From Marinococcus sp. PL1-022 (GTDB lineage: Bacteria; Bacillota; Bacilli; Bacillales; Marinococcaceae), in contig NZ_JAWXCX010000001.1 of assembly GCF_033845285.1 (NCBI RefSeq), positions 1,689,495 through 1,753,494 of the forward strand: a DNA stretch of 64,000 nucleotides, read 5' to 3'. Numbering within the stretch: position 1 is the stretch's first letter; every line of letters begins with the position of its first letter. Under the pieces are notes generated by a model. It saw only the letters and a list, made by a program, of their open reading frames with translations. It searched no databases and was not told the origin of the DNA. This document shows positions 43,959-52,706 of this stretch, piece by piece. A program made the position numbers and the translations under genes.

Positions 43959-44717
43959 TTGGTCTTTTTTGAGCCTCATGGAGTCGAAGAACAGGAATCA
44001 TTTCAACGTGTTACCTTAACCAATTTCAGCTTTCCGCTTCACTTTCACCGTGCCTATGAACTGATCATTGTCCATGAAGGACAGCTGCGGGTAACCATTG
44101 ACCAGAAAGAGTATCTTCTGAAGCAAAACGGGGCGGCCTTTATTTTTAATAATCAAATGCATGAATTTACAACGGTCGGGCATTCCGCTATCACCATCGT
44201 CATTTTTTCTCCTGAATTGATCGGCCGTTTTTTTATGGATTATAAAGGCTTTATCCCTGTAAATAATACGTTCTCTCTTTCGCCGGACGTGCTGCTGCCG
44301 TCCCGGGGATCCGTCTACAGGCAGAAAAGCTTTTTGTACGGCATCTGCAGTACGTTAGAGGAAAACACCGATTTCAAGCCCGTCCAGTATTCTGCTAAAA
44401 CGAAAATTCTTCATCAAATGCTTCTGTATGTGGATAATAATTACGCCTCCGAGTGTACGTTAAAAGCGGTGGCTGAACATTTGCAGTATGACTATCCCTA
44501 CCTGTCCAAGCTGTTTGTTCACATGGCCGGCATGACCTTTACCGAATACTTAAACTATTACCGGATCTCGCGTGCCTGTTATTTACTGAAAAGCAGCCAG
44601 CAGCCGATCGGCGAAATTGCTGCAGACTGCGGCTACAGCAGCCTCCGCTCGTTTAACCGGAATTTTCAGGCATTCGTCCGCGATTCACCCCGCAGGTTTC
44701 GGGAGCTTTCAACATAA
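43959..44717 (+). CDS. AraC family regulator with N-terminal cupin
   Basis: 252 residues from a TTG at 43959, which has AAAGGGG eight bases upstream; an in-frame GTG at 43935 is less well supported. Residues 20-85 form the sugar-sensing cupin (FPLHFHRAYELIIVHEGQL), and 155-250 the double HTH ending GEIAADCGYSSLRSFNRNFQ and the SPRRFRE motif. Divergent from the GH120 gene and therefore its likely activator, probably sensing xylose or a xyloside. Confidence 0.88.
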   Translation: MVFFEPHGVEEQESFQRVTLTNFSFPLHFHRAYELIIVHEGQLRVTIDQKEYLLKQNGAAFIFNNQMHEFTTVGHSAITIVIFSPELIGRFFMDYKGFIPVNNTFSLSPDVLLPSRGSVYRQKSFLYGICSTLEENTDFKPVQYSAKTKILHQMLLYVDNNYASECTLKAVAEHLQYDYPYLSKLFVHMAGMTFTEYLNYYRISRACYLLKSSQQPIGEIAADCGYSSLRSFNRNFQAFVRDSPRRFRELST

Positions 44718-44760
44718 AAAAGATTACCCCGACAGCATACGGTCTGCTCCCGGGGTAATC
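44716..44760. terminator. Bidirectional terminator between AraC and SDR genes
   Basis: Perfect 10-bp stem GATTACCCCG / CGGGGTAATC with a 19-base loop; six T follow on the minus strand. Confidence 0.85.
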
Positions 44761-44776
44761 CTTATTCTACAAACAG

Positions 44777-45535
44777 TTAAGCTAGCGAGCCCCCGTCGAC
44801 GACCATCTCGTCCCCGGTTACAAACCGGGATTCATCGGAAGCATAGTACAGAGCGGCGTAGGCAATGTCCACCGCTTCCCCGTGGTGGGGCGGAAGAGGC
44901 ACAACGTCCTGATTATCCTCTGAAATGGTTTTCTGCCGTTCGCCCATGATTGGCGTCCGTATCGGACCTGGATGAATGCTGTTTGCCCGAATGCTTTCTT
45001 CGGCAAAATGGGCAGCCACGTGCTTCGTCATGGAACGTATCGCCCCTTTGGCCGCACTGTAGGCTGTGCCGTTGCCGCCAGCTGCTCCGGACCCGGTTAA
45101 GGCGGCCATCGATGCTATATTAATAATCGATCCCTGCCCGGCCTTCTGCATTTCCGGAATAACCTCGCGCATGCCAAGAAAGTATCCGGTCGAGTCCACG
45201 TTCATGACTTTATTCCATTCCTCCAGGGAGGTTTCGAGAATTTTGCTCGGATAGTGGATGCCTGCGTTGTTTACCAGAATATCCACCTGCCCGTAGGTAT
45301 CCACCGCTTGTTGAACCACCTTTTTCCAATTCTCCTCTGAGGTGGTATCCAGTTCGAAGGCAGTGATATCTGCCCCCTCGTCCTGTATTTTCTTTATTTC
45401 CTCCTGCAGCAGGTCGATCTGAACGTCGGCTGCTATAACCTTCGCTCCCTCTTCTGCAAACAGTCTGGCAGTACCGAGACCAATCCCACCGGCTGCCCCG
45501 GTCACAATTGCAACTTTGTTTTGTAAACGTGCCAA
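44777..45535 (-). CDS. SDR family oxidoreductase
   Basis: Classical SDR of 252 residues: TGAAGGIG at 12-19, DVQ after strand 2 suggests NAD rather than NADP, NNAGIHYP, catalytic Ser in INIASMAAL, Tyr and Lys in YSAAKGA, PGPIRTP, and terminal VDGGSLA. Substrate unknown; relatives include glucose and cyclohexanol-type dehydrogenases. Convergent with the AraC gene, so not part of its operon. Confidence 0.87.
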   Translation of the reverse strand: MARLQNKVAIVTGAAGGIGLGTARLFAEEGAKVIAADVQIDLLQEEIKKIQDEGADITAFELDTTSEENWKKVVQQAVDTYGQVDILVNNAGIHYPSKILETSLEEWNKVMNVDSTGYFLGMREVIPEMQKAGQGSIINIASMAALTGSGAAGGNGTAYSAAKGAIRSMTKHVAAHFAEESIRANSIHPGPIRTPIMGERQKTISEDNQDVVPLPPHHGEAVDIAYAALYYASDESRFVTGDEMVVDGGSLA

Positions 45536-45671
45536 TCTAGTTCCTCCTTCAATGATTCAGACTCATCCGTTTTCTCTCGTATAAATACCCATTATGCTCG
45601 GCGGGTAATCAATACCCTTTGAAATGGTATAATTTAGACAAACCTATAAAATCTTAAGGAGGAAATTTCCC

Positions 45672-46247
45672 ATGGTGGAGAAAAACGACACCTCTTTTCA
45701 GCTTACTCCCGAACAGAAGAAATCCATTCTGGCAATACTCGAAGACCGTTTCGAACAGCATATGCACCGCCATAAAGAGTTAGCATGGACTTCTGTCTTG
45801 AAAAAGCTTGAGGGAGACGACGAAAAACTGTGGTCATTGAACGAAATGGAGTCGACCGACGGTGAACCGGATGTGATTGGCTTCGACCGTGTAGAGAATA
45901 AATATTTGTTCTGTGACTGCTCGGCAGAAAGCCCTAAGGGACGCCGGAGCGTCTGCTATGACCGCGAAGCACTGGAGGCAAGAAAGAAATATAAGCCTGA
46001 AACAACTGCTGTCGACATGGCTCAGACTATGGGCATCGAGCTTTTAACCGAAGAGCAGTATCTCACTCTTCAACAGCTGGAAAAAATCGATACGAAAACG
46101 TCAAGCTGGATTCAGACGCCTGCGGATATAAGAAAACGGGGCGGCGCTTTGTTTGGGGACCACCGGTACGGCCGCACGTTCATCTACCATAACGGAGCCG
46201 AATCATACTACGCCGCGAGAGGCTTCCGGGGCATACTGAAAGTATAA
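45672..46247 (+). CDS. DUF4256 family protein
   Basis: 191 residues, family of unknown function found in many Firmicutes. The conserved stretches MESTDGEPDVIGFD, FCDCSAESPKGRRSVCYD and LFGDHRYGRTFIYHNGAESY identify it. The Cys pair and Asp residues suggest a metal site but nothing is established. Start follows AAGGAGG. Confidence 0.82.
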   Translation: MVEKNDTSFQLTPEQKKSILAILEDRFEQHMHRHKELAWTSVLKKLEGDDEKLWSLNEMESTDGEPDVIGFDRVENKYLFCDCSAESPKGRRSVCYDREALEARKKYKPETTAVDMAQTMGIELLTEEQYLTLQQLEKIDTKTSSWIQTPADIRKRGGALFGDHRYGRTFIYHNGAESYYAARGFRGILKV

Positions 46248-46251
46248 AACA

Positions 46252-47121
46252 CTATTTCAATTCTTCGGCACTTCCTTTGATTCGGGTGTTTACAATTTGA
46301 TTATCTTGTACAAACGTTTCCGATTCAATCATGCTCGGCTTTCCCATAGCGACTCCCTGAACAATACGAAAGATATTCCACCCTTCCTCTATTGGGGGCA
46401 AAATCTTATGTGCCGTTAAATAGGCGCCTAAGGCCGAGGCAGCTACCCCGGTGGCCGGATCCTCCGGATAGCCGGCCCTTCGGGGAAACTGGCGTGCTTG
46501 CAAGTATTTTTCGTGTTGTTGTGAAACAGCGAAAGGATAAAAGCCGGTCGTGTTAAATTCGTCACATAAATCCCAGAGATAATTAAAATCAGGCTGAAGC
46601 GCGTTCAACGTATCTACGCTTTTTAAAGGGATCATTAATTTATAACGGGACGTGGAAACGGATTGAACCGGCCATTCCGCCAGTTCCTCTGGTTCAATAT
46701 TCAGTGCCCTGCCTATTTCTTCTTTCGACGGAACGGTGTTCAGAAACCCGGGCGGGAACTGTTCGACACTTATCTCCAGCTTTGAATCATGCTTTTCCCA
46801 TTTTACATTTACAGGTCCAAGCATGGTCTCCACAATGACCGGGGAATGGCTAATGGCCCCTTTGTCCACTAAAACCGTGATGCTCCCTATGGTGGCATGA
46901 ATGCACATTTCCATCTCATGGGAGGGAACAAAAAAACGAAGCTTTAGATCACAGTCCGGGCGGGTGGAGGATATAACAAAGGCTGACTCATGCGCAAACT
47001 CCTTTGTCATCTGCTGCATGGTTTTTGTGGAAAGATGATCCGCGTCTAAAACGACAGGACATGGGTTACCCCCACCCTTTTCCATAGAAAACACGGTGGT
47101 GTGTACAACCTGATAGCTCAC
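46252..47121 (-). CDS. PhzF family epimerase/isomerase
   Basis: 289 residues, diaminopimelate-epimerase fold. FSMEKGGGNPCPVVLDAD and the catalytic Glu in FAHESAFVI near residue 46 match PhzF proteins; MCIHATIGSI and YPEDPATGVAASALGAYL are the second-half repeats (DPATG is diagnostic). Substrate unknown; no phenazine genes here. Convergent with the DUF4256 gene with only four bases between stops. Confidence 0.88.
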   Translation of the reverse strand: MSYQVVHTTVFSMEKGGGNPCPVVLDADHLSTKTMQQMTKEFAHESAFVISSTRPDCDLKLRFFVPSHEMEMCIHATIGSITVLVDKGAISHSPVIVETMLGPVNVKWEKHDSKLEISVEQFPPGFLNTVPSKEEIGRALNIEPEELAEWPVQSVSTSRYKLMIPLKSVDTLNALQPDFNYLWDLCDEFNTTGFYPFAVSQQHEKYLQARQFPRRAGYPEDPATGVAASALGAYLTAHKILPPIEEGWNIFRIVQGVAMGKPSMIESETFVQDNQIVNTRIKGSAEELK

Positions 47122-47190
47122 TTTTCTCCCTCATTTCGTTAGCTTTCAGGTTTATTATAGCACTCAGGAGGTAATTAACATCCGCCCCTT

Positions 47191-48099
47191 TTATGCTTCT
47201 TTATTAAACGCCTCCTGAATTTGCGTCATCATCATGAATCTTGCAACCTCCCCGCCGTTCGCCGCTGCCGCTATCAGCTGGCTGCCAAAATTGTCCTTTG
47301 CTTCGCCGGCCACATACAGCCCTTTCACAGAGGTTTCTCCGAACTGACTGAGCACAAATCGGCTGTTTTCATCCCGTTCCACATCCAGACCGCTTAAAAA
47401 TTCATAATTGGTGTTCCAGTGCACGTACGTAAAAGCACCCTCCACCTCTACCGTTTCTCCGTTGGTCATTCGGATCGCCTGCAGCTGCCCGTTCTCTCCA
47501 GACATTTCCTCAATTTTCTCCAGATGATAAGGAATATTTTTATCTTCGAGTATCTTCTTATTTTCATCTGTCAGGCTGGTATAGCCGTCGGTGAATACTT
47601 CGAGTTGGTTTGTCCAGTTGGAGAGAAGCATAACCATGTGCAAGACCCGTTCATCCGGATTGATGACGGCAAGCTTTTTGTTTCTCATTTCCCAACCGTC
47701 GCACCACGGACAGTAAAAGACGCTTTGCCCGTAATAGTGTTCGATATTTTTAATCGCTGGCAGCTGTTCGATTAATCCCGAGGCGACCAACATCTGCTTT
47801 GATTGAAACTGACCCGCTGGCGTTTGGACGATAAAGCCGTCATTATGCTGGTGTATTGCAGTCACTCTATCATTTAACATCGTATTGCCCTCGTACTTCA
47901 GCGCATCTTCCCTGGACCGCTTCCGGAACGTCTGCGGAGTCACTCTATCCTGGGTTAAATAGGAGTGCGTTTCATGCGTTACGATGTTTCTCGGCCTATC
48001 CTCATCAATAATCAGCGCCCTTTTTAATCCCCTTCCAAAATAAAGCGCCGCACTTAATCCAGCCGGTCCTCCACCAATAATAACTACGTCATACATCAT
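47191..48099 (-). CDS. Thioredoxin reductase-like FAD/NAD(P) oxidoreductase
   Basis: 302 residues. FAD motif IIGGGPAGLSAALYFGRG at the N-terminus, a redox pair in FYCPWCDGWEMR (spacing CXXC, as in TrxR-like thiol oxidases of the CPXC-G type rather than the CATC of TrxB), and VAGEAKDNFGSQLIAAAANG as the C-terminal FAD motif. The NADPH site GXGXXA is poor (AVINPDERVLH), so it may use another electron partner or oxygen. An Rrf2 regulator is directly upstream and may control it. Confidence 0.82.
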   Translation of the reverse strand: MMYDVVIIGGGPAGLSAALYFGRGLKRALIIDEDRPRNIVTHETHSYLTQDRVTPQTFRKRSREDALKYEGNTMLNDRVTAIHQHNDGFIVQTPAGQFQSKQMLVASGLIEQLPAIKNIEHYYGQSVFYCPWCDGWEMRNKKLAVINPDERVLHMVMLLSNWTNQLEVFTDGYTSLTDENKKILEDKNIPYHLEKIEEMSGENGQLQAIRMTNGETVEVEGAFTYVHWNTNYEFLSGLDVERDENSRFVLSQFGETSVKGLYVAGEAKDNFGSQLIAAAANGGEVARFMMMTQIQEAFNKEA

Positions 48100-48166
48100 T
48101 TTAAAACTCCTTCCTATATATTAAAGATTCTTATTATCTATAATTGTAATAATGCAAAAGGATTTG

Positions 48167-48553
48167 CTACACCGTCAAATCCTTCAGCCTTTTGTTTTTT
48201 AGCGTGCTGATTAAATTTTCCTGGGCTTCCATCATGACCGCCTGAATTCTGCATTCATCTCCGTGATCAAAGCTGTCTTCAAACAGCGTCTGTACGCCGT
48301 CGATCGCAACCACAATATCGTACACGCTCACGTTTTCCCAGTTCTGCTGCAGCCTGTATCCGCCCTTGGCACCGCTCGTCGAGCTAATGTAATTCGCCTT
48401 TACGATACGCGTTAATACTTTGGATAAGTACGTCGTAGAGACATTCAGTGCTAACGATAAATCCTGGACCGGGATTTTGGTTGTCTCCCCGTCACGATGA
48501 ATCATATACACCAGCGCATGCAGGGCGTAGTCGGTGGCTTTTGAAAATTTCAT
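48167..48553 (-). CDS. Rrf2 family transcriptional regulator
   Basis: 129 residues from ATG 48553. KFSKATDYALHALVYMI, the winged helix VSTTYLSKVLTRIVKANYI and SGAKGGYRL are family signatures. Only one Cys (in DECRIQ) remains of the three that hold an iron-sulfur cluster in IscR or NsrR, so it likely senses something other than via a cluster. Located 67 bases upstream of the TrxR-like gene. Confidence 0.87.
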   Translation of the reverse strand: MKFSKATDYALHALVYMIHRDGETTKIPVQDLSLALNVSTTYLSKVLTRIVKANYISSTSGAKGGYRLQQNWENVSVYDIVVAIDGVQTLFEDSFDHGDECRIQAVMMEAQENLISTLKNKRLKDLTV

Positions 48554-48590
48554 CCCGCTTTTCACTTCCAATAATAGATATTATAAATCT

Positions 48591-48608
48591 ATTATATACT
48601 CATATAAT
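48591..48608. promoter_or_regulatory. Palindrome upstream of the Rrf2 gene
   Basis: ATTATAT and ATATAAT in perfect inverted order with a 4-base centre, 38 bases before the Rrf2 start, a candidate autoregulatory operator; AT-rich, so chance cannot be ruled out. Confidence 0.45.
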
Positions 48609-48645
48609 GACATACACAAGCTTAAATACTTAAAAACCAAAATAA

Positions 48646-48685
48646 AAAGACTGATGATGGAGGGTGTTCTCCAGCATCAGTCTTT
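48646..48685. terminator. Terminator of ohr
   Basis: Perfect 11-bp stem AAAGACTGATG / CATCAGTCTTT; on the minus strand TTTTTATTTT follows, 25 bases after the ohr stop. Confidence 0.85.
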
Positions 48686-48709
48686 ACACTACCTAATTCT
48701 TAAAACGGG

Positions 48710-49126
48710 TTAAGCTACTGTAACGTCCACTTCAATGTTTCCGCGTGTCGCTTTCGAATACGGGCAGTTCTCGTGGGCGCCTTCGGCAAGCTCTTTCGCC
48801 TGCTCCTCCGACACGCCTTCCACATGAACCGCAAGCTTCACGGCCAGGCCGAATCCGCCTTCGTCATCCTTGCCGATGGAGACGTTGGCAGTAATTTCTG
48901 TATGATCCGGCTTGATTTTTTTCTGACGGGCGACCATGTTCAGGGCGCTTTCAAAGCACGCCGCATAGCCGGCGGCGAAAAGCTGTTCCGGGTTTGTGCC
49001 CTGTTCCCCGCTGCCTCCGAGCTCTTTTGGCGTACGAACGTCAAGGTTTAGGTTACCATCCTCTGAAGTGACACGGCCGTCGCGTCCTCCGACAGCGGTA
49101 GCGGTGGTTGTATAAAGTGGCTGCAT
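48710..49126 (-). CDS. ohr: Organic hydroperoxide resistance protein
   Basis: Thiol peroxidase reducing organic hydroperoxides with lipoylated partners. 138 residues starting MQPLYTTTATAVGGRDG. The two redox Cys are in GYAACFESAL and ENCPYSKATRGN, both conserved. The open frame continues far upstream but the ATG at 49126 with AGGAGAG is the right start. Two bases from the end of ohrR, so one operon. Confidence 0.95.
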   Translation of the reverse strand: MQPLYTTTATAVGGRDGRVTSEDGNLNLDVRTPKELGGSGEQGTNPEQLFAAGYAACFESALNMVARQKKIKPDHTEITANVSIGKDDEGGFGLAVKLAVHVEGVSEEQAKELAEGAHENCPYSKATRGNIEVDVTVA

Positions 49127-49127
49127 G

Positions 49128-49568
49128 TTAATTCTCTCCTTTTTGAATATGTTCCGTAATTTGGTGCAGCTGACGAAGCAGCTGCTTCGCGCCTTCCTCA
49201 TCAATCCCCAGGCGGCTGCCAAGACGCTCAGGCAGACACGCTGCATCGCGCTTTAACAGGCGTCCCTGTTCGGTAAGATGAACCAGCACGCTTCGTTCAT
49301 CCTCCGTAGAACGCTTCCTTGTGACCAGACCCGCGCCCTCCATCCGTTTTACCATCGGGGTCAGCGTCCCGGAATCGAGATACAGCTTTTCGCCAATGGC
49401 TTTGACGGACTGATGGTCCTCCTCCCACAGCACAAGCATCATCAGGTACTGCGAGAAGGTGAGCCCGAGCGGATCCAGCTCTTCGCGATACATTTTCGAT
49501 ATTTCCTTGGAGCAGGCGTAAACAGCAAAGCATAACTGGTGATCAAGCGATAATGGTGAATCATTCAT
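49128..49568 (-). CDS. ohrR: Organic peroxide-sensing MarR regulator OhrR
   Basis: MarR-family repressor of ohr, about 146 residues. The sensing Cys is the one in HQLCFAVYACSKE, equivalent to Cys15 of B. subtilis OhrR, and the winged helix contains LYLDSGTLTPMVKRMEGAGL with TEDERSVLVHLTE as the wing. ATG at 49568 is better spaced from GGATGG than 49580. Peroxidation of the Cys releases DNA. Confidence 0.92.
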   Translation of the reverse strand: MNDSPLSLDHQLCFAVYACSKEISKMYREELDPLGLTFSQYLMMLVLWEEDHQSVKAIGEKLYLDSGTLTPMVKRMEGAGLVTRKRSTEDERSVLVHLTEQGRLLKRDAACLPERLGSRLGIDEEGAKQLLRQLHQITEHIQKGEN

Positions 49569-49588
49569 GCGGATGGCCATCCTTTATT

Positions 49589-49608
49589 TTTAATTGTGCA
49601 CAATTAAA
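49589..49608. promoter_or_regulatory. OhrR operator
   Basis: A perfect 20-bp palindrome, TTTAATTGTG|CACAATTAAA, 20 bases upstream of ohrR. It contains the ACAATT/AATTGT half-sites of known OhrR boxes. Confidence 0.8.
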
Positions 49609-49759
49609 TAGTATACAATATTATATTAAAGCACAAATAATGTGCTCATATGATATTTCACTCAATCAGGCTCTTATCCCTTTAGTTTTTTGGGAAAAGG
49701 TTAAGAGTTCAACGTATACGTGAGCGATGATAAAGAACGTAATTGTAAAGGAGGAAAAC

Positions 49760-51352
49760 ATGAAATATGACATAGTTGTCATCGGCGCCGGCCATAACGG
49801 CCTCACCGCTGCTATTCAGCTCGCCAAGCAGGGGAAGAAAGTACTGGTGCTGGAGAAGGAGCCCCGCCCCGGAGGAGCTGCTAAATCTGGTGAAGTAGCC
49901 GCTCCGGGCTTTATTCATGATTTATTTTCCATGAACATCAGCTTGTTTTTAAAATCCCGGTTTTATTCGGAAAATCAGCGGGAGCTCGAGGCAAATGGCT
50001 TCTCCCCTGTCTACGGGCCCCACCCGTACGCAAGCGTTTTTCCCGACGGGCACGGGCTCGCCATTAACAAGGACCCGGACAAAACGCACCGCAATATCGC
50101 CGGCTATTCCGCCGCTGACGCAGAGACCTGGAAGGATTTTGATGCCTTATACGACCGTGTTTCCCCTTATTTATATAAACTGATGCACCGGGAGCTTCCC
50201 TCGCTCCGTGCCGGCCTTGTCGTATTCAGGGCGCTGCTTGATTTAAAAATCAAATCCGCCCTGGAGGTCTCCAGCCAGCTCGCCAAGTCCCCGCGGCAAT
50301 TCGTCGACTCATGGTTTGAAAATGATAAAGTAAAATCACTGGTCGTTCCGTGGGGCTATCAATTGGACTACGCCCCGGATGTCAGCGGCGGTGCTGCCTT
50401 TCCATTAATGGAAGCCATAGGACACTACCGGGAGGGGGTTCCATTTGCCCGCGGCGGCATCCAAACGGTGATCCAGGCGATGGTAACGATGCTCGAAGCA
50501 AGAGGCGGCGAGCTGCAAACCGGCACCTGGGTGAATGAAGTATACGTCGAGGACGGCGAAGCCAAAGGAGTGATTCTGGACGACGGAACGTATATAGAAG
50601 CCGGGGACGTCATTGCCACCGCTACGCCTACCCAGATCGTTGATCATTTAGTCGATACGGCCCATCTGCCTGCTTCCTTCGTCACTAAGGCAAGCAATTA
50701 CCAGTACGGGCCGAAAACGATGGTCATTCATCTGGCGCTGGACGAGCCGCTCCAGTGGACAGCCGGGGAGGAAATCGGGCAATCGGCTTATGTTCACATA
50801 GCGCCTTATGTAAAAGACCTCGCCCGCACGCATACCCAGGCGCTGAATGAGACGCTTCCGGACAGCCCCCTGCTGATCGTTGGCCAGGCTAGCGCCGTTG
50901 ATCCAACCAGAGCTCCGGAGGGAAAAGCGGCGGTATGGATCATGGTTCGCTCCCTTCCCGCTCACCCTAAGTACGACGCGCTAAACGAGATTGGGCCGGG
51001 TCCCTGGTCCTCCATCAAGGAACAATACGCCGACCGGATTATCGATAAACTGGAAGAATACGCTCCCGGGGTGAAGGATACGATAGCATGCCGGCACGTC
51101 TTTTCCCCGGAGGATCTGCCCCAGGAGGATCCGAATCTTGTCGAAGGTGACCATATGGCGGGCAGCCACCAGCTGTTTCAGCATTTTCTATTCCGACCCT
51201 TCGTCGGCCACTCCCGTTATCAAACACCGATCAAGCATTTTTATATGATCGGGGCATCCACCTGGCCCGGCGGAGGATTAAACGCCGGATCCGGATATTT
51301 ATTAGCAGAAAAGCTAAAAAGCAAATCCTTCTTAAAGTTTTCGACTTTGTGA
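49760..51352 (+). CDS. Phytoene dehydrogenase-like FAD oxidoreductase (CrtI/PYROXD2-like)
   Basis: 530 residues. FAD motif YDIVVIGAGHNGLTAAIQLA, then EKEPRPGGAAKSGE; C-terminal FAD motif MIGASTWPGGGLNAGSGYLL. The 'GHNGL' form and the HDLFSMN segment put it with the PYROXD2-like branch rather than with true phytoene or dehydrosqualene desaturases, so a carotenoid substrate is uncertain. The start has AAGGAGG. It is monocistronic and 24 kb away from the carotenoid genes. Confidence 0.82.
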   Translation: MKYDIVVIGAGHNGLTAAIQLAKQGKKVLVLEKEPRPGGAAKSGEVAAPGFIHDLFSMNISLFLKSRFYSENQRELEANGFSPVYGPHPYASVFPDGHGLAINKDPDKTHRNIAGYSAADAETWKDFDALYDRVSPYLYKLMHRELPSLRAGLVVFRALLDLKIKSALEVSSQLAKSPRQFVDSWFENDKVKSLVVPWGYQLDYAPDVSGGAAFPLMEAIGHYREGVPFARGGIQTVIQAMVTMLEARGGELQTGTWVNEVYVEDGEAKGVILDDGTYIEAGDVIATATPTQIVDHLVDTAHLPASFVTKASNYQYGPKTMVIHLALDEPLQWTAGEEIGQSAYVHIAPYVKDLARTHTQALNETLPDSPLLIVGQASAVDPTRAPEGKAAVWIMVRSLPAHPKYDALNEIGPGPWSSIKEQYADRIIDKLEEYAPGVKDTIACRHVFSPEDLPQEDPNLVEGDHMAGSHQLFQHFLFRPFVGHSRYQTPIKHFYMIGASTWPGGGLNAGSGYLLAEKLKSKSFLKFSTL

Positions 51353-51441
51353 TTGGAGCGCTGTCGCCTATATTTTCCACTTCTTAAATAGTTCATTTGA
51401 AAATCCTGCAAGAGTTTGTCCACTCTAAGGAGGAAATTTAT

Positions 51442-52437
51442 ATGAAAGCTATTATAGCGACAAAATACGGTTCGGCAGAAGTTCTTCAGCTCAAGGAAGT
51501 AGAAAAACCTATTCCCAAGAACGATGAAGTACTGATTAAAGTATACGCAACTACTGTGACAGCCGGGGACTGTGAGCTGCGCCAGTTCAAAATTCCAGCC
51601 TTGTTTTGGCTGCCCCTGAGAATTTATTTTGGCATAATCAAACCAAGAATTAATATATTGGGGCAAGAACTGTCCGGGGAAATTGAATCTGTTGGTAAAG
51701 AGGTTACTGAATTTAAAACGGGGGACTTGGTTTTTGGTTCTACACAGTTAAGATTTGGTGCTTACGCCGAGTATGTTTGTTTGCCGAGCAAATATGCAAT
51801 AGTGATTAAGCCAGACAATATGAGCTTTGAAGAAGCTGCTGTCCTCCCTACCGGAGGCCTAAATGCATTACATTTCATTAGAAAAGCAACTATTCAGCAA
51901 GGACAAAAGGTTCTTATAGTCGGAGCTGCTGGCAGTATAGGTACTTTAGCAGTACAGATGGCCAAATCAGCTGGAGCTGAAGTAACCTGTATTGACACCA
52001 CGAAGAAATTAGATATGCTTCGCTCCATTGGTGCAGACCATGTTATTGATTACACTCAAGAAGACTTCACTAAAAACAGTAAGAATTATGATGTAATTAT
52101 AGACGTGGTTGGAAAAAGTCCGTATGCACGAACAGTAAAGTCGCTGAACCAAAACGGACGTTATATTTTAGGTAATCCAAGTCTTCCAAGGATGATCAGA
52201 GGGCGTTGGACTTCAATGACATCAGACAAGAAAATTTTATTTGAGTTAGCAGGTTATAAAAAAGAAGACTTATTTCATCTCAAAGAACTTTTTCAGGCTG
52301 GAAAGATTAAACCCGTCATAGATAGAAGCTATCCATTGAAACAAATGTCAGAGGCACATCGGTATGTTGATCAACAGCATAAAAAAGGAAATGTCGTGAT
52401 TACAATATCGGAACAGCCTACAGATGAAGGCGATTGA
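51442..52437 (+). CDS. MDR family NAD(P)-dependent oxidoreductase (quinone oxidoreductase-like)
   Basis: 331 residues, medium-chain dehydrogenase fold: N-terminal GroES-like domain (EVLIKVYATTVTAGDCELRQ), ILGQELSGEIESVG, and nucleotide site KVLIVGAAGSIGTLAVQMAK with GADHVIDYTQED after it. The zinc ligands of alcohol dehydrogenases are absent, which places it with QOR-like enone or quinone reductases. The gene is visibly more AT-rich than the genes to its left, with Lys and Ile codons ending in A/T, a sign of recent acquisition. Confidence 0.85.
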   Translation: MKAIIATKYGSAEVLQLKEVEKPIPKNDEVLIKVYATTVTAGDCELRQFKIPALFWLPLRIYFGIIKPRINILGQELSGEIESVGKEVTEFKTGDLVFGSTQLRFGAYAEYVCLPSKYAIVIKPDNMSFEEAAVLPTGGLNALHFIRKATIQQGQKVLIVGAAGSIGTLAVQMAKSAGAEVTCIDTTKKLDMLRSIGADHVIDYTQEDFTKNSKNYDVIIDVVGKSPYARTVKSLNQNGRYILGNPSLPRMIRGRWTSMTSDKKILFELAGYKKEDLFHLKELFQAGKIKPVIDRSYPLKQMSEAHRYVDQQHKKGNVVITISEQPTDEGD

Positions 52438-52516
52438 GTTCCATTAGGCTGACCGGGCAACTTTTGAACGATACGATCATACACATTTAAAATTTTCTTA
52501 TAACAGCACATCGAAC

Positions 52517-52550
52517 AAAAGGCTTGCTGAAAGGAACCAGCAAGCCTTTT
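52517..52550 (+). terminator. Terminator after the MDR oxidoreductase
   Basis: Perfect 13-bp stem AAAAGGCTTGCTG / CAGCAAGCCTTTT with an 8-base loop and a terminal T run. Confidence 0.9.
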
Positions 52551-52706
52551 TAAATGTTATAGAAAATGCCGGCTGTACAAATCATTGAATTCCCAAAAAG
52601 CGTACTTTTGAAAGAAAAATGAAGAAGAAGCTAGTCTTAGCGCTATCTGTGATTCAAGAATTTTACGGTCTATGAAATTTTATTGGTTGAATCAGGCAGA
52701 CAAATA

